From contig CAYRFV010000009.1 of assembly GCA_964423545.1 (NCBI GenBank), forward strand, positions 1-43,361: a stretch of 43,361 nucleotides of DNA. Direction: 5' to 3'. The notes under the pieces were generated by a model. That model made no database searches. It had not been told where the DNA came from and saw only the letters and a program-made list of their open reading frames with translations. Below, in pieces: positions 41,107 through 43,361 of this stretch. Every line of letters begins with the position of its first letter. The first letter of the stretch is position 1. Source of the stretch: JALOOE01 sp964423545. Lineage in GTDB: Bacteria; Chloroflexota; Anaerolineae; CG2-30-64-16. The translations under genes and the position numbers were made by a program.

Positions 41107-42114
41107 CTACTCCATCACCAGCACGGCTGCGCCCTGAACCTGGCCGCGGCGGAGACGTTCCAGCGCCTCATTCGCCTGTTCCAGTCTGAAGCGCTGCACG
41201 GTCGGCCGCACGCCTGCCGCACGAGCGAGCGACAAGAGCTCCTCACCGTCCTGGCGTGTCAGGTTCGCCACCGACTTCACGGTGCGCTCACCCCACAGGG
41301 TCGCGTACGGGAAACTGGGCACGTCGCTCATGTGGATGCCGCCGCATACCACTACCCCGCCGGGCGCGACGGCCCGCAACGCCGCCGGAACCAGCGCGCC
41401 GACCGGTGCGAAGATGATCGCTGCATCGAGCATTTCGGGCGGCATCGCGGTCGATTCGCCGGCCCACACCGCGCCGAGCCGCCGGGCGAACTCCTGCGAT
41501 TCGAGATCAGCGGGCCTGGTGAACGCGTAGACCTGCTTGCCCTGGTGCACCGCCACTTGGGAGATGATGTGCGCGGCGGCGCCGAAGCCATAGATCCCCA
41601 GGCGCTCGATCCCCTCCCCGGCCATGCGATATGAGCGATAGCCGATCAGCCCCGCACAGAGAAGCGGCGCCGACTCGGCGAAGTCGCTATCGCCAGGCAG
41701 GCGGAAGCAGTACCGTTGATCCGCGACCGAGTAGTCCGCATAACCGCCATCGAGGGTGTAGCCGGTGAAGCGGGCGGCCTCGCACAAGTTCTCCTGCCCA
41801 CGGCGGCAGTAGCGGCACTCGCCGCATGTCCAGCCCAACCAGGGCACTCCGACGCGATCACCGACCTGGAGCTGCGTCACGCCATCGCCCAGCGCGGCCA
41901 CCTCTCCGGCGATCTCATGGCCCAAAATCAACGGCAGCTTAGGCTGCGCCAGCTCCCCGTCCACGATGTGTAGATCGGTGCGGCAGACGCCACACGCGTG
42001 CACCCGAATCAGCACCTGGCCGGCGCCGGGCAGCGGCGTGCGCGGACAGGCCGCTGCGAGCGGCTGTCCCGGCGCCTCCATCACCATGGCGCGCATCAGT
42101 TTGCGGACACTCAA
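41107..42114 (-). CDS. Zinc-dependent alcohol dehydrogenase family protein
   Basis: The 335-residue medium-chain dehydrogenase has catalytic zinc ligands Cys41, His66-Glu67 and Cys153, structural zinc ligands Cys97, Cys100, Cys103 and Cys111, and a nucleotide-binding YGFGAAAH (175-182). It resembles the AdhP-like group that oxidises or reduces simple alcohols and aldehydes. The glycine motif is GFGAAA rather than GxGxxG. The TTG start (42112-42114) overlaps the carB TGA as TTGA, with GGAGG 8 bases upstream, so it is coupled to carB. An ATG six codons later is an alternative. Confidence 0.88.
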   Translation of the reverse strand: MSVRKLMRAMVMEAPGQPLAAACPRTPLPGAGQVLIRVHACGVCRTDLHIVDGELAQPKLPLILGHEIAGEVAALGDGVTQLQVGDRVGVPWLGWTCGECRYCRRGQENLCEAARFTGYTLDGGYADYSVADQRYCFRLPGDSDFAESAPLLCAGLIGYRSYRMAGEGIERLGIYGFGAAAHIISQVAVHQGKQVYAFTRPADLESQEFARRLGAVWAGESTAMPPEMLDAAIIFAPVGALVPAALRAVAPGGVVVCGGIHMSDVPSFPYATLWGERTVKSVANLTRQDGEELLSLARAAGVRPTVQRFRLEQANEALERLRRGQVQGAAVLVME

Positions 42115-43361
42115 CCTTGGTCCCTCCTGGACTGCCTGGGGTGCAGCGATTGCAGGCTGCGCACGCCCAGCTCCTGTGCTTTCAGCGCAGCGATGCCATT
42201 CACGGCCGCCGAGGCCGCACTCAGGGTCGTCATGATCGGCACGCCGTGCACCACTGCAGCGGTGCGCATGGTCCGGCTGTCGTCGTGAGCGCGTGCGCCC
42301 AGGGGCGTGTTGATTATCAACTGCAGCTCTCTGCGCTCCACCATATCCCGAATGTTCGGCGACCCCTCGCTCACCTTCTTCACCGTTGTCACGGGCAGTC
42401 CGACGCGTGCGAGCCAGTCGGCTGTGCCCCTGGTGGCGAAAAGACGGAACCCCAGCCGATGCAGATCGCGCGCGATCTTGACCACCGCACCCTTGTCGAA
42501 ATCATTGACCGTGATCAGCACTGAGCCGTTGACGGGCAAGGGGGCGCCGGCGGCCATCTGCGCCTTGGCGAAGGCGTGACCGAAGCTCGCAGCATGCCCC
42601 ATCACCTCGCCGGTCGAGCGCATCTCGGGTCCCAGGCGGTAGTCGCTGCCGAGAAACTTCGTGAACGGCAACACCGCTTCCTTGACAAAGAAGCTTTCGA
42701 TGCGGGGTGTTTCGGTGAACCCTAGATCGGCCAGCCTGCGTCCCGCCATCACCTGCGCTGCGAGTTTGGCGATTGGCACGCCGGTGGCCTTGCTCACGTA
42801 GGGCGCGGTCCGAGAAGCGCGCGGGTTGACCTCCAACACATAGACGATGTCATCCTTGATCGCCAACTGCACGTTCATCAGCCCCCTGACGCCTAACGCC
42901 ATCCCCAACCTCTCGACATACTCGTAGACGATGCTTTGATGATAGAGGCTGATCTTGTAAGGCGGGAGGACACAGGCGCTGTCGCCGGAGTGAACCCCGG
43001 CCTCCTCGATGTGCTGCATCATGCCGGCGACGACGACGCGTTCGCCGTCCGCGAGGGCGTCCACATCGAGCTCGAATGCGTCCTCGAGGTAGCGGTCGAT
43101 CAGCACCGGACTGTCCGGCGAGGCGGCTTGGGCATGCGCCAGGTAATCGGCCAGCGAAGCATCGTCGTAGGCGATTTCCATGGCGCGGCCGCCCAGGACG
43201 TAGGAGGGCCGCACCAAGACCGGGTAGCCGATGCGCGCCGCGACACGGCGGGCTGCATCGAGCGAATGGGAAGCGCCCCACTCCGGGCTGGGAATTGCCA
43301 GCCGGCGCAGCAGCTCACCGAAACGCACGCGGTCTTCGGCCAGGTCGATGGCGTCGGGCGA
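42111..43361 (-). CDS. carB: Carbamoyl-phosphate synthase large subunit, C-terminal part (runs off the window)
   Basis: About 416 residues of the second half of CarB are present. The open frame begins at the last base of the window with SPDAIDLAEDRVRFGELL, the family sequence at the start of the second ATP-grasp domain, so the gene continues beyond 43361. Seen are VRPSYVLGGRAMEI, EEAGVHSGDSACVLPP and EVNPRASRTAPYVSKATG, then the C-terminal MGS-like allosteric domain (NGSVLITVNDFDK ... ATRGTADWL) and the usual INTPLG. CarB makes carbamoyl phosphate for pyrimidine and arginine synthesis. Confidence 0.95.
   Translation of the reverse strand, partial: SPDAIDLAEDRVRFGELLRRLAIPSPEWGASHSLDAARRVAARIGYPVLVRPSYVLGGRAMEIAYDDASLADYLAHAQAASPDSPVLIDRYLEDAFELDVDALADGERVVVAGMMQHIEEAGVHSGDSACVLPPYKISLYHQSIVYEYVERLGMALGVRGLMNVQLAIKDDIVYVLEVNPRASRTAPYVSKATGVPIAKLAAQVMAGRRLADLGFTETPRIESFFVKEAVLPFTKFLGSDYRLGPEMRSTGEVMGHAASFGHAFAKAQMAAGAPLPVNGSVLITVNDFDKGAVVKIARDLHRLGFRLFATRGTADWLARVGLPVTTVKKVSEGSPNIRDMVERRELQLIINTPLGARAHDDSRTMRTAAVVHGVPIMTTLSAASAAVNGIAALKAQELGVRSLQSLHPRQSRRDQG

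Noticed and set aside
1..43361. CRISPR arrays, tRNA genes, insertion sequences, prophage or toxin-antitoxin pairs
   Set aside because: No regularly spaced repeats, no tRNA-like T-loop/acceptor pairs, no transposase or integrase motifs and no terminal repeats were seen in any gap.

Overview
The window is a dense, GC-rich bacterial chromosome segment with about 34 protein genes, no rRNA, tRNA, CRISPR array, transposase or phage gene. Gene content (DUF58 + TgpA-type transglutaminase without signs of an outer membrane, a pantothenate operon behind a structured leader, intracellular GH29/GH38 glycosidases, many short-spaced operons) best fits a Chloroflexota bacterium (Anaerolineae/Caldilineae type). 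That assignment is inference from gene families, not from a marker gene.

Layout. 1-1.6 kb: a tyrosine phenol-lyase/tryptophanase family gene (-). 1.6-5.3 kb: DUF58 and transglutaminase membrane proteins (+), converging on a membrane-anchored PDZ protein (-). 6.1-7.8 kb: a MOP/MATE-like exporter (+) followed by a frameshifted remnant of a PadR regulator. 7.8-9.1 kb: zinc-ribbon protein and mutY (-). 9.3-10.1 kb: secreted PA14 protein (+) with a good promoter and a perfect terminator-like hairpin. 10.2-26.2 kb: a long run of minus-strand genes. In order of transcription these are a serine-biosynthesis set (class V aminotransferase, phosphoglycerate dehydrogenase, DUF1015), D-cysteine desulfhydrase family protein, triple zinc-ribbon membrane protein, D-tagatose 3-epimerase family isomerase, K+/H+ antiporter, K+ channel, GNAT, AEC transporter, alpha-L-fucosidase with a translationally coupled CBM9-like protein, miaB and an M29-like peptidase. 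26.6-30.5 kb: GH38 alpha-mannosidase and a small membrane protein (-). 30.8-32.9 kb: a UGT-type glycosyltransferase (-) divergent from its likely TetR repressor (+). 32.9-36.8 kb: a promoter, a structured leader ending in an intrinsic terminator, then panB-panE-panC-coaX (+). 36.8-43.4 kb (-): universal stress protein; a glycogen-synthase-like glycosyltransferase followed by an orphan ParA and a DUF4177-like protein; then carB (cut by the window end), a zinc alcohol dehydrogenase and a membrane protein in overlapping order.

The genes serve amino-acid (serine, cysteine, aromatic) metabolism, intracellular glycan breakdown (fucose, mannose, ketose epimerisation), potassium homeostasis, and CoA precursor synthesis. 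The points most worth following are the panB leader RNA (candidate 'pan' motif with a terminator), the palindrome-bearing in-frame insertion in miaB, the phenol-lyase active-site mixture, the operator-like inverted repeat on the serine-operon promoter, and the glycosyltransferase-ParA-DUF4177 operon. Promoters, hairpins and start choices were read by eye and are predictions.
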